Positions 35,415-43,260 of a stretch of 64,000 bases of DNA are shown here, piece after piece. The position numbers and the translations under genes were made by a program. This DNA comes from Metabacillus_B sp050107715 (GTDB taxonomy: Bacteria > Bacillota > Bacilli > Bacillales > Bacillaceae): the NCBI RefSeq assembly GCF_050107715.1, contig NZ_JBNILN010000013.1, forward strand, positions 1-64,000, written 5' to 3'. How positions within the stretch are numbered: the stretch's first letter is position 1; every line of letters starts with the position of its first letter. A model generated the notes under the pieces. That model was given only the letters and a program-made list of their open reading frames with translations. It made no database searches and was not told where the DNA came from.

Positions 35415-35452
35415 AACCGCCTCGTCGACAATGTGGATGAGGTGGTTTTTTT
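35415..35452 (+). terminator. greA terminator that contains the pbpI ribosome site
   Basis: AACCGCCTCGTC (35415-35426) pairs with GATGAGGTGGTT (35436-35447), 12 bp with two G-U pairs, then T to 35452. The 3' arm carries GATGAGGTGG, the only ribosome site for pbpI, and ATG 35453 follows the T run directly. Confidence 0.9.
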
Positions 35453-37204
35453 ATGCGGAAAATCAAGAAGAGAGTCAGGACGGTCTGCATTGTAATCACG
35501 GCAGGCATTGCTGTTTTAGCATGGAGATTGGCAGAGCTTCAGCTGTTCCGGACAGAATCCTTTGGCAGCCATCATATCAATTTAATAGAAGAGAGCGTAG
35601 CACAGCGGACGCAATCCGTATTAATTGATGATGGAAGAGGAACACTGATCGACCGGAACGGGGAATTGCTGTCCGCGGGAGTAAAGCCCTCCCTCGTTTT
35701 GTTTCCATTTATTAAAGGTCTTGACTGGCCCAGCGCAGAAATAGCAGATCTTGCAGGGATGTCAGATGGGATCCTTCGTTCTCTAGTATCCAAAGCCGAA
35801 TCTCCGGTCATTTTATCCAGCGGCGATGGAGCTGCCCTGGACAGCGCAGACCTCGAGAAAATAAACGCTCTGAAAATTCCGGGCGTTTATGGAGTGATGG
35901 TCCAGGATCATCCAAATGAGCTGTCTGCCTTCCATATCATGGGGTATACTGCGGAAATGCCTAAAGTGCTCGCAAAAAGATACCCGGACAAAAAACTGCC
36001 GTCTACCGTGAAAATCGGAGCCGCCGGACTTCAAAAAGCGTTTGATGAATTTCTGCTGCCTGAGTCTGAAACGAAGCTGCTCTATCACGTAGATGGAAAT
36101 GGAAATCCGCTTTTTGGCGTAAATGTAAAGTACATTGCTGACTCAAGCGCCCATTTTCCAGTCAAAGTAAAAACGACATTGGATTTGGCCATTCAAAGAT
36201 TAATGGAAGAAGCACTGACTGAAGCCGGCGTACAAAAGGGAGGCGCCGTGCTAATTGATATTGAGTCCAGCACCCTGCTCGCCATGGCCAGCAAACCGGA
36301 TTTAAATGTTAACGGGGAACAGGCAAGCCTGAAAAACTATATGCTCGAAAGCATGAAACCGGGCTCTATTTATAAAATTGTAACCGCCGCTGCAGCGGTC
36401 GAGAATGGCCTGGATCACCCGTCTGCCCGCTATAATTGCGATCTCAACCCTTATGGGGGGGCAGAAGAAGACCGGAAGCTTGGAACGCTTGATTTCGATA
36501 CAAGTTTTTCAAGAAGCTGCAATTATACATTTAATGTTCTTTCAAGCCAGCTGATTCGTAAAGATGCGGATTATATGGAAAATACCGCCGAAAAACTCGG
36601 GCTTGTAAACCCGGTTGGATGGGAAGGAACCGTTTTTCATTATGGCGCGTTCAGGCAGTTCCCTGAAGAAAAACAAGGTACTGTCTGGAGCGATCACCGC
36701 GACAAAAGCTCAGCAAAAGCCGTTGCCCAGACGGCCATTGGACAAAAGGATGTCCAGGCTACACCGCTCGCCATCGCCAACATGATGGCAACGATCGCAA
36801 GAGGGGGAAAAGGAATGGCCGTAAAAACTGCAGAAGAAATTTTATATAAAAACGGCACATCGATGTTCCAGTTTCCTGATAAAGAACTGTCAGACGTAAC
36901 GCTTGACCACTACACAGCCCAAAAACTCCAAAAACTCCTTCGGCTGGTCGTGACGGATGAACAGGGAACAGGCGCAGGATTCGGGGCCCTTCCGTTTGAG
37001 GTGTCCGGAAAATCGGGTACAGCCGAAACAGGCAGAAAGGATCCGAATGGGAACAACCTCATCAATAAATGGTTTGCAGGCTATTTTCCATCCGGCAAGC
37101 CAAAATATGCGCTTGTCGTCCTGGATGCTGAAACAATCAGCAGCAGGGCAGCAGCAAATAAAGTGTTCTATCAGATTGCTTCCGGTCTGGACATCCAGGA
37201 GTAA
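35453..37204 (+). CDS. pbpI: Class B penicillin-binding protein PbpI (YrrR)
   Basis: Membrane-anchored transpeptidase that cross-links peptidoglycan; in B. subtilis it is sporulation-associated. 583 residues (B. subtilis 584): one N-terminal membrane helix (about 8-22), a dimerisation domain, then the transpeptidase domain. Catalytic motifs: S305-I-Y-K308, S355-C-N357 and K520-S-G522. Translation starts at ATG 35453, within the greA terminator region. yrrS follows after 72 bp, as in B. subtilis. Confidence 0.94.
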   Translation: MRKIKKRVRTVCIVITAGIAVLAWRLAELQLFRTESFGSHHINLIEESVAQRTQSVLIDDGRGTLIDRNGELLSAGVKPSLVLFPFIKGLDWPSAEIADLAGMSDGILRSLVSKAESPVILSSGDGAALDSADLEKINALKIPGVYGVMVQDHPNELSAFHIMGYTAEMPKVLAKRYPDKKLPSTVKIGAAGLQKAFDEFLLPESETKLLYHVDGNGNPLFGVNVKYIADSSAHFPVKVKTTLDLAIQRLMEEALTEAGVQKGGAVLIDIESSTLLAMASKPDLNVNGEQASLKNYMLESMKPGSIYKIVTAAAAVENGLDHPSARYNCDLNPYGGAEEDRKLGTLDFDTSFSRSCNYTFNVLSSQLIRKDADYMENTAEKLGLVNPVGWEGTVFHYGAFRQFPEEKQGTVWSDHRDKSSAKAVAQTAIGQKDVQATPLAIANMMATIARGGKGMAVKTAEEILYKNGTSMFQFPDKELSDVTLDHYTAQKLQKLLRLVVTDEQGTGAGFGALPFEVSGKSGTAETGRKDPNGNNLINKWFAGYFPSGKPKYALVVLDAETISSRAAANKVFYQIASGLDIQE

Positions 37205-37276
37205 ATCTAAACTGGCTTCATTCGCATACCGGTGATAGAATAGTACAGAAGGTAAGTGGGAAAAGGAGTGAAGAGA

Positions 37277-37963
37277 ATGAATAAAACCCGTTACGGCAAT
37301 CGTGATAAGCGCAGAAAAACGAATGTTGTTCTCAATGCGCTCATCGGAATTGTGCTAATTCTCATCTTAGCCGTTGGCTATCAGCTTATCTTAGGCGGAG
37401 AAAAAGAAGAGACTTCCAACAGCAAAATCTCTGACCAGCAGGAAACTCAAAGTGAAGAGCCGGCTGCAGATCAGGAAGACAATGCTTCTGATGAAGCGGA
37501 AAACAAGGATAAAGAAACACAAAATACATCCGGCGATGAACAATCTGCTGAGGATAAGGCTGCAGATGAAAAAGCGAAGGAAGAAGAAAAGCAGAAAAAT
37601 GAGAAAGAGCAGTCTGAAGATCCAAACGAAGGGGCAACTGTAACAGAAGGCGAACCTGGATCAGATGTTGCCGAAGTCATTGAAAATCCCAATTGGAAGC
37701 CGGTGGGAACTACCCAGGAAGGTGACCATACCGCGGTTTATGATAAAGGTTCGACTGATTGGCAGGAAATGACCAAGGCATTGACAGCCGCAACAGGTGT
37801 ACAGGCAGACAATATGACCATCTGGCGCCTTGAAAACAACGGTTCACCTGATGATGCCATCGGCACAATCTCAGCAAAAGGTTCGGATGAAAAGCTAAGA
37901 GTATCCATCCAGTTTGTTGAAAACGAAGGATGGAAGCCGGTTAAAGTTGAAAAACTGAAATAA
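37277..37963 (+). CDS. yrrS: DUF1510 membrane protein YrrS
   Basis: 228 residues: basic N-terminus, one transmembrane helix (about 21-39, VVLNALIGIVLILILAVGY), a long low-complexity Glu/Lys/Asp-rich extracytoplasmic linker (about 45-140) and a C-terminal DUF1510 domain (NPNWKPVGTTQEGDH). AAAAGGAGTG precedes ATG 37277. It is paired with pbpI, which suggests a role at the envelope with that transpeptidase, but activity is unknown. Confidence 0.9.
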   Translation: MNKTRYGNRDKRRKTNVVLNALIGIVLILILAVGYQLILGGEKEETSNSKISDQQETQSEEPAADQEDNASDEAENKDKETQNTSGDEQSAEDKAADEKAKEEEKQKNEKEQSEDPNEGATVTEGEPGSDVAEVIENPNWKPVGTTQEGDHTAVYDKGSTDWQEMTKALTAATGVQADNMTIWRLENNGSPDDAIGTISAKGSDEKLRVSIQFVENEGWKPVKVEKLK

Positions 37964-38046
37964 CACCATACTGTGCAAAGCAGCCCCTGAGCGCTTCTCA
38001 ATCGCTATTGGGCATGTCAAGGAAACAACTAAAAGTCACATCAGAA

Positions 38047-38088
38047 GAAAGTGCTCTGGGCTATTACACGCTCAGAGCACTTTTTTTG
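38047..38088 (+). terminator. Terminator after yrrS
   Basis: AGTGCTCTG (38050-38058) pairs with CAGAGCACT (38073-38081), followed by a 7-T run. Confidence 0.92.
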
Positions 38089-38104
38089 ATGGGAAGGTGG
38101 AGTT

Positions 38105-38472
38105 TCAGACGACGGGGTGATGTCAGACAATGAGGTGATGTCAGACAAGAATGTCAGACAATGAGGTGATGTCAGACAAGAATGTCAGACATTATGGTGA
38201 TGTCAGACAAGGATGTCAGACATTATGGTGATGTCAGACAAGAATGTCAGACAACGAGGTGATGCCAGACAAGAATGTCAGACAACAAGGTGATGTCAGA
38301 CAAGGATGTCAGACATTATGGTGATGTCAGACAAGAATGTCAGACAACACGGCCATGTCAGACAAGAATGTCAGACAACGAGGTGATGTCAGACAAGGAT
38401 GTCAGACATTATGGTGATGTCAGACAACAATGTCAGACAACGGGCCATGTCAGACAACAATGTCAGACAACG
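38105..38472. repeat. 31-bp composite tandem array of the palindrome TGTCAGACA
   Basis: 23 copies of the core TGTCAGACA (one is TGCCAGACA, at 38263) start at 38121, 38139, 38152, 38170 and so on to 38461. Spacings alternate strictly 18, 13, 18, 13; the only exception is one 17 near the end. The period is 31 bp. The core is an odd palindrome (TGTC-A-GACA). The 13-bp steps have AGAA/AGGA/ACAA linkers; the 18-bp steps have ATGAGGTGA, ACGAGGTGA, TTATGGTGA or ACACGGCCA linkers. 31 is not a multiple of 3, so it is not a coding repeat. The array lies between the yrrS terminator and the 3' end of yrzA. Confidence 0.94.
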
Positions 38473-38513
38473 CGAAACCGTCACTCAAGAAATAAGCCAA
38501 ATTGGAGGCCTTA

Positions 38514-38717
38514 TTACTTCGCTTTAAAATGAACAACTGCACTGTAAAACCTTCGACCATCCTCCGTCACATGCATTTGATGAGTAACAGAATGTACCTC
38601 CATCATAATGGCTTTGTTGTGATCGATTTGCTCGGCAATTTTCAATTCCAGATCCTTAATGCTGGCTGCTTCGAAAAATTCGACTTTGTCTTTTAAATAA
38701 TCAAGCTGAAAATTCAT
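38514..38717 (-). CDS. yrzA: DUF2536 protein YrzA
   Basis: 67 residues, soluble and small, with the DUF2536 pattern (MNFQLDYLKDKVEFFEA; KAIMMEVHSVTHQM; GRRFYSAVVHFKA). Length and position match B. subtilis YrzA. GAGGAGG is 8 nt before ATG 38717. It is transcribed towards the 31-bp repeat array, and no terminator is seen between, so its transcript may run into the repeats. Function unknown. Confidence 0.88.
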   Translation of the reverse strand: MNFQLDYLKDKVEFFEAASIKDLELKIAEQIDHNKAIMMEVHSVTHQMHVTEDGRRFYSAVVHFKAK

Positions 38718-38823
38718 GTTTGATGCTCCTCCTCAAATCTCTATGTTCAGTTTACCAAAAACCTTGTTCCAGTGGGATATGGAAAACATTTATATTGAGA
38801 AGAAGAACTCTTTATGATACTAT

Positions 38824-38876
38824 TTGAACAGTTACTCGGCTTAATTCATACTATACACATAGGAATTATATAGTTT
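38824..38876 (+). promoter_or_regulatory. yrrT promoter with candidate CymR site
   Basis: TTGAAC (38824-38829), 17 bp, CATACT (38847-38852). Downstream, ATACACATAGGAATTATATAG (38854-38874) resembles CymR-box sequences with a GGAATTAT core upstream of cysteine genes. No S-box riboswitch is present. The operator assignment is inference. Confidence 0.5.
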
Positions 38877-38898
38877 CAATAAAAGGGAGAGATGGTTC

Positions 38899-39540
38899 AT
38901 GGGGAGAGAGTTTTTGGAATTGTTTGAAGGATGGGCCTCTGATTATGACAGCACGGTTAGCGGCAAGACAAGAGAATATAAAGAGGTTTTTCAAAATTAT
39001 GAAGAGATTCTGAACCAGACAGCGGCAAGTACGGGCCATGTTGTGCTGGAGTTTGGAGTGGGGACTGGAAATTTAACCGCTATTCTGCACGAACTCGGCA
39101 GAAAGGTTTATGGAATTGAGCCTTCAAGCGCCATGCGTGAGAAGGCAAAAGCAAAGCTCCCTGCAGAGATTATGATAAACGATGGAGACTTTCTGGATTT
39201 TCCAGAGCCTCCTGAGCAGGTTGATTCCATTGTAAGCACGTATGCATTTCACCATTTGACTGATGAAGAAAAAGAGAAAGCCATCGGCAGATATGGAAGC
39301 ATGCTTGCCAATGGTGGTAAAATAATCTTTGCTGATACTGTTTTCACAGATCGGGATGCGTATGTGAAAAAGATCGATGAGTCAAAAAGAAGGCAGTTTA
39401 CGGGCCTTGTAAAGGATCTTGAAACAGAATATTACACGACCCATATTGTGATGAAGCAGATTTTTCTGAAGCATGGGTTTTCTGTTTCGTTTACTCAAAT
39501 GAATCCATTTGTATGGATCATGGAGGCAGTAAAACAGTAA
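38899..39540 (+). CDS. yrrT: SAM-dependent methyltransferase YrrT
   Basis: Class I methyltransferase of 213 residues (VLEFGVGTGNLTAIL motif I, GIEPSSAMREKA). In B. subtilis it heads the S-adenosylmethionine-to-cysteine operon under CymR; the substrate is not established. AAAAGGGAGAG precedes ATG 38899. mtnN begins 24 bp later and uses the S-adenosylhomocysteine it releases. Confidence 0.9.
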   Translation: MGREFLELFEGWASDYDSTVSGKTREYKEVFQNYEEILNQTAASTGHVVLEFGVGTGNLTAILHELGRKVYGIEPSSAMREKAKAKLPAEIMINDGDFLDFPEPPEQVDSIVSTYAFHHLTDEEKEKAIGRYGSMLANGGKIIFADTVFTDRDAYVKKIDESKRRQFTGLVKDLETEYYTTHIVMKQIFLKHGFSVSFTQMNPFVWIMEAVKQ

Positions 39541-39564
39541 TTTTAAAAAAAGAGGGTTGTTCTA

Positions 39565-40260
39565 ATGAAAATCGCTATTATCGGAGCAATGGAAGAAGAA
39601 GTGACGATACTGAGAGAAAAATTGGAAGGCAGAAGCAGCGAAATGATTGCCGGAAGTGAATTTACCCAGGGTGTGTACGAAGGAAAAGAGATTGTCCTGC
39701 TGAAATCCGGAATCGGCAAAGTTAACGCCGCCATGAGTACATCCATATTGCTTGACCGCTTTAAACCGGATTATGTCATCAATACCGGTTCAGCCGGAGG
39801 TTTCCATCATTCTTTGAATGTAGGAGATGTGGTTGTTTCGGCGGAAGTGAGGCACCATGATGTGGATGTAACGGCATTTGGGTATGAATACGGCCAGGTT
39901 CCAGGTCTTCCCCCTGCCTATCTCCCTGACCAGCGCCTATTGGAAATTGCGGAAGAGCAGGCAAAAAACATCGAAGGCATTCAGGCCGTTACAGGGATGA
40001 TTGCTACGGGAGACTCATTTATGAATGATCCTGAACGGGTTGAGTACATCCGGACAAAATTTGATAATCTTTACGCGGTTGAAATGGAAGCAGCTGCGAT
40101 TGCTCAAGTATGCCACCAGTTTCAAGTTCCATTTGTCATCATCCGGGCATTATCTGATATTGCAGGGAAAGAATCAGATGTATCGTTTGATCAGTTCCTG
40201 GAAAAAGCAGGCCTGCATTCTGCAGAGCATGTGCTGAGGATTGTCCGTCATTTAAATTAA
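39565..40260 (+). CDS. mtnN: 5'-methylthioadenosine/S-adenosylhomocysteine nucleosidase
   Basis: Splits SAH and MTA to adenine and S-ribosylhomocysteine or methylthioribose. 231 residues. Motifs: IGAMEEEVTIL at the N-terminus, SGIGKVNAA, NTGSAGG, and the catalytic VEMEAAAIAQVC and RALSDIAG (acidic Asp). AAAAAGAGGG precedes ATG 39565. Second gene of the methionine-to-cysteine operon. Confidence 0.96.
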   Translation: MKIAIIGAMEEEVTILREKLEGRSSEMIAGSEFTQGVYEGKEIVLLKSGIGKVNAAMSTSILLDRFKPDYVINTGSAGGFHHSLNVGDVVVSAEVRHHDVDVTAFGYEYGQVPGLPPAYLPDQRLLEIAEEQAKNIEGIQAVTGMIATGDSFMNDPERVEYIRTKFDNLYAVEMEAAAIAQVCHQFQVPFVIIRALSDIAGKESDVSFDQFLEKAGLHSAEHVLRIVRHLN

Positions 40261-40288
40261 TTAGCTTCCGACAGAGAAGGTGCATGGA

Positions 40289-41212
40289 ATGAAAGTTATC
40301 AAAGGAATTCATGAATTAATCGGTTCTACTCCCCTTATGGAAATTCAGCATTTTCCTCTTCCTAAAGGTACACGTCTGTTTGCGAAGCTCGAGTTTTGCA
40401 ATCCCGGCGGCAGTATTAAGGACCGGCTCGGGAAAGAACTGATTGAGGAAGCGCTTCGGACAGAAAAGGTGCAGAAGGGCGGGACCATTGTAGAACCTAC
40501 TGCGGGGAATACAGGAATCGGCCTGGCCCTAGCTGCCCTGAATAAAGATTTGCAGGCGGTGTTTTGCATTCCTGAAAAATTCAGTATGGAAAAACAGGAA
40601 ATCATGAAGGCGCTCGGCGCCAGGATTGTGCATACACCCACGGCAGACGGAATGAAAGGCGCCATCAAAAAAGCCCAGGAGCTCCTAGAGGAGATTCCCG
40701 GTTCCTATTGTCCGCAGCAGTTTGCCAACCCTGCGAATCCGCTTGCTTATTACAAGACGCTCGGACCAGAAATCTGGGAGCAGCTTGACGGGAAGGTGGA
40801 TCTGTTTGTGGCAGGCGCAGGAACAGGTGGAACCTTTATGGGAACGGCTGAGTATTTAAAGGAACAAAATCCTGAATTAAAAGCGTGCATTGTCGAACCC
40901 GAGGGCTCTATATTGAACGGAGGGGAATCGGGTCCCCATAAAACAGAGGGCATCGGGATGGAGTTTTTGCCGGAATATATGAATCCCGATTATTTCGATG
41001 CCATCCATACAGTATCTGACGAAGACGCCTTCCGAAGAGTGAAAGAACTCGCAAAGCGGGAGGGGCTTCTTGTCGGAAGCTCTTCGGGAGCGGCTTTTCA
41101 CGCAGCCCTTCTAGAAGCTGAGAAAGCAAAAGAGGGAAGTACGCTCGTTACAGTCTTCGCAGACAGCAGCGAACGCTACTTGAGCAAGAAAATTTACGAA
41201 GGGGGTATCTGA
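40289..41212 (+). CDS. mccA: Cystathionine beta-synthase-type PLP enzyme MccA (YrhA)
   Basis: Makes cystathionine from homocysteine and O-acetylserine. 307 residues, as in B. subtilis. PLP lysine K44 in NPGGSIKDRLG, the substrate loop VEPTAGNTGIGLA and the phosphate loop GAGTGGTFMGT. It is cysteine-synthase-like; context with mccB supports reverse transsulfuration. ATG 40289 follows AGAGAAGGTG; an upstream in-frame GTG 40280 lies in this site. mccB starts 2 nt after the stop. Confidence 0.93.
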   Translation: MKVIKGIHELIGSTPLMEIQHFPLPKGTRLFAKLEFCNPGGSIKDRLGKELIEEALRTEKVQKGGTIVEPTAGNTGIGLALAALNKDLQAVFCIPEKFSMEKQEIMKALGARIVHTPTADGMKGAIKKAQELLEEIPGSYCPQQFANPANPLAYYKTLGPEIWEQLDGKVDLFVAGAGTGGTFMGTAEYLKEQNPELKACIVEPEGSILNGGESGPHKTEGIGMEFLPEYMNPDYFDAIHTVSDEDAFRRVKELAKREGLLVGSSSGAAFHAALLEAEKAKEGSTLVTVFADSSERYLSKKIYEGGI

Positions 41213-41214
41213 AC

Positions 41215-42348
41215 ATGAAGAAACTTACGAAGATGATTCACGGCGGGATTACGGGCGATGTCCAGACAGGAGCTGTGAATGTTCCGGTTTATCAGGTTAG
41301 CACGTATAAGCAGGACCGTGTAGGCGAGCATAAAGGCTATGAATATTCCCGTACAGGGAACCCCACCAGACATGCTCTCGAGGAATTGATTAAGGATCTG
41401 GAAGAGGGACATGCCGGATTTGCATTCGGTTCCGGTATGGCGGCAATCTCAGCTGTCATGATGCTGTTCAGCAGCGGAGACCACGTCATTATGACGGATG
41501 ATGTTTACGGCGGAACGTACCGTGTCATGACAAAGGTTTTGAACCGTCTTGGGATTGAATCTACCTTTGTGGATACAAGTAAACTTGAAAACATAACTGA
41601 CGCCATCCAATCCAATACGAAGGCTCTTTATTTAGAAACGCCTACAAACCCTCTGCTGAAAATTACAGACATTGAGGCTTCTGCGAGGCTCGCTAAAGAA
41701 AAGGGTCTGCTTACCATCGTGGATAACACCTTCAGCACGCCTTACTGGCAGATGCCGCTTACTCAAGGGGCAGATATCGTCCTTCACAGTGCCACGAAGT
41801 ATATAGGGGGGCACAGCGATGTCGTAGCGGGTCTTGTCGCGGTAAACACCCAGGAGCTTGCAGATGAGCTACACTTCGTTCAAAACTCTACAGGGGGCGT
41901 GCTGGGGCCTCAGGATTCCTGGCTTTTGATCCGGGGAGTGAAAACGCTCGGTTTAAGGATGGAAGCCCATGAGAAAAATACAAAGCAGATTGTACAGTTC
42001 TTGAAAGAACACCCTGCTGTCTCCACAATTTATTATCCCGGTCTTGAGGATCACCCGAATCACGATATCGCCAAGAGACAGGCGAATGGATTCGGCGGAA
42101 TGGTCTCTTTTGATGTAGGGAGCGGGGAAAAAGCAGACGAGGTGCTCAGCAGACTGAAATACTTTACCCTTGCAGAAAGTCTCGGAGCTGTTGAAAGCCT
42201 GATCTCGGTACCTGCCAGAATGACGCATGCTTCGATTCCTGCTGACAGAAGAAAAGAGCTCGGCATCACAGACGGGCTGATCAGAATTTCTGTAGGAATT
42301 GAAGACGCAGAGGATTTGATTGCCGATTTAAAGCAGGCTCTTTCCTGA
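41215..42348 (+). CDS. mccB: Cystathionine gamma-lyase MccB (YrhB)
   Basis: Cleaves cystathionine to cysteine, 2-oxobutanoate and ammonia. Cys/Met-metabolism PLP family, 377 residues. PLP lysine K195 in HSATKYIGGHSD; YEYSRTGNPTR near the N-terminus. GAAGGGGGT overlaps the mccA 3' end. With mccA it completes homocysteine-to-cysteine conversion. Family relatives also act as homocysteine gamma-lyases. Confidence 0.94.
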   Translation: MKKLTKMIHGGITGDVQTGAVNVPVYQVSTYKQDRVGEHKGYEYSRTGNPTRHALEELIKDLEEGHAGFAFGSGMAAISAVMMLFSSGDHVIMTDDVYGGTYRVMTKVLNRLGIESTFVDTSKLENITDAIQSNTKALYLETPTNPLLKITDIEASARLAKEKGLLTIVDNTFSTPYWQMPLTQGADIVLHSATKYIGGHSDVVAGLVAVNTQELADELHFVQNSTGGVLGPQDSWLLIRGVKTLGLRMEAHEKNTKQIVQFLKEHPAVSTIYYPGLEDHPNHDIAKRQANGFGGMVSFDVGSGEKADEVLSRLKYFTLAESLGAVESLISVPARMTHASIPADRRKELGITDGLIRISVGIEDAEDLIADLKQALS

Positions 42349-42430
42349 TTTCCTGATATTACAAGTCAAATAGATTGTCAGACTATGTTATCCTAGTATT
42401 TGTAAAAACATTTTCCGGCAGGTGATTGGC

Positions 42431-42652
42431 TTGAAAAAACAGTGGGAGAACTTAGTGAATGATTTCAAAAATTATGCTTTTGTCCTCTTAGCATTAGGGA
42501 CATTTTTCTATATTGGTGTGTTCGTTGCTTCCAGTCAGACAGCCGAGCAGTATGCGATGATGGGCACATCAGGCGTGATGCTTGCTGGAGCGATGGTTTG
42601 CTTTAAAATCTCATTAGCTTATAAAAAGAAGCTTCAAGAAGAAGCTGATTAG
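42431..42652 (+). CDS. yrhC: YrhC-family small membrane protein
   Basis: 73 residues with two transmembrane helices (about 15-33, FVLLALGTFFYIGVFVA; and about 43-60, GTSGVMLAGAMVCFKIS). TTG 42431 follows AGGTGA by 5 nt; an in-frame GTG 42422 lies inside the site. It ends the mcc operon as in B. subtilis. Function unknown; a role linked to sulfur amino acids is suggested only by position. Confidence 0.85.
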   Translation: MKKQWENLVNDFKNYAFVLLALGTFFYIGVFVASSQTAEQYAMMGTSGVMLAGAMVCFKISLAYKKKLQEEAD

Positions 42653-42680
42653 CCTGCAGATTGACTCTGCAGGTTTTATT
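42652..42680 (+). terminator. Terminator after yrhC
   Basis: CCTGCAGA (42653-42660), loop TTGAC, TCTGCAGG (42666-42673), then TTTTATT. It overlaps the yrhC stop codon. Confidence 0.8.
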
Positions 42681-42901
42681 ATGCTTGGCAGCAAAAAGTA
42701 CAAATGCTGAGTTATTTTAAACTTTAGCCACGGCTCTACATAGTAAGAAGTCATTCTAGTGATTTCTCTTTCTTGTCCAAAGCCTGCAGATGCATCAATC
42801 GCCTGAACTTCCGCCTTGATATTTACGGAGATAGAGCGTTTAACATTGAAGACCCTTTGCGCACATAGTTCATTTTTTTTCAAAAAAGTTTGAATTTAGA
42901 G
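42681..42901. other. Non-coding stretch with possible gene remnant on the minus strand
   Basis: The minus strand of 42614-42883 is open with natural-looking codons (NVKRSISVNIKAEVQAID; then FGQEREITRMTSYYVEP), but has no ribosome site and runs through the yrhC terminator into yrhC. It is a possible decayed gene, not a supported one. Confidence 0.25.
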
Positions 42902-42930
42902 TTCACAAAAGTTGGTTTTGTGGATATAAT
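42902..42930 (+). promoter_or_regulatory. Promoter of the yrzI-type micro-ORF unit
   Basis: TTCACA (42902-42907), 17 bp, TATAAT (42925-42930). Confidence 0.8.
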
Positions 42931-42971
42931 TACCATGTACTTATAAAATGAATGAAAGGAGACCGGTTAAA

Positions 42972-43043
42972 ATGATGTATACAGAGATGACCCAACAGCA
43001 ACTGAATAGGAAGTTCAAATCGATTTGGCCGGTATCCAGCTAA
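42972..43043 (+). CDS. 23-residue peptide, first micro-ORF of the yrzI unit
   Basis: A frame of 23 codons: MMYTEMTQQQLN then RKFKSIWPVSS. GAAAGGAGACC lies about 8 nt upstream and a strong promoter 40 nt upstream, so translation is very likely. The peptide is basic and short, without a signal or membrane segment. In B. subtilis the yrzI transcript also carries tiny ORFs besides yrzI. Either ATG (42972 or 42975) may be used. Function unknown. Confidence 0.65.
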   Translation: MMYTEMTQQQLNRKFKSIWPVSS

Positions 43044-43076
43044 CGTATTTCTTTTTCTGTGCATTTATTAGACAAT

Positions 43077-43117
43077 ACGCCGCAGGTTGAGCGATTTGCT
43101 TACTTGCGGCGTTTTAT
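43077..43117 (+). terminator. Proximal terminator/attenuator of the yrzI unit
   Basis: ACGCCGCA (43077-43084) pairs with TGCGGCGT (43105-43112), with an inner small hairpin, then TTTTAT. The same left arm can pair with a second copy at 43147-43156. Confidence 0.75.
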
Positions 43118-43146
43118 AGTATCTGTAAAAGCGCCCGGGGTATCTT

Positions 43147-43163
43147 CCTGCGGCGTTTTTTTA
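43147..43163 (+). terminator. Second right arm and T run of the yrzI unit
   Basis: CCTGCGGCGT (43147-43156) is the perfect complement of ACGCCGCAGG (43077-43086) and is followed by seven T. Locally it can also pair weakly with GCGCCCGGGG (43131-43140). Confidence 0.6.
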
Positions 43164-43260
43164 TGATAATTCAAATCTTGTGCTGCTGAAGAACCACCGG
43201 TGAGGGTCTCTTTTTCAGGATATCAGGCTAAAGAGCTTTGATTGAAAGGAGGTGATTTTT

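Noticed and set aside
38121..38472. CRISPR array
   Set aside because: The repeated cores are only 9 bp and the linkers are 4 and 9 bp and recur; no unique spacers of 25-40 bp and no cas genes.
38275..38532. 85-codon ORF over the 31-bp array
   Set aside because: No ribosome site; the unit is not a multiple of three, so successive units are read in different frames.
42376..42384. TGTCAGACT near the yrhC start as a single copy of the 31-bp array core
   Set aside because: One 8-of-9 match is expected by chance in 64 kb; no tandem neighbours.
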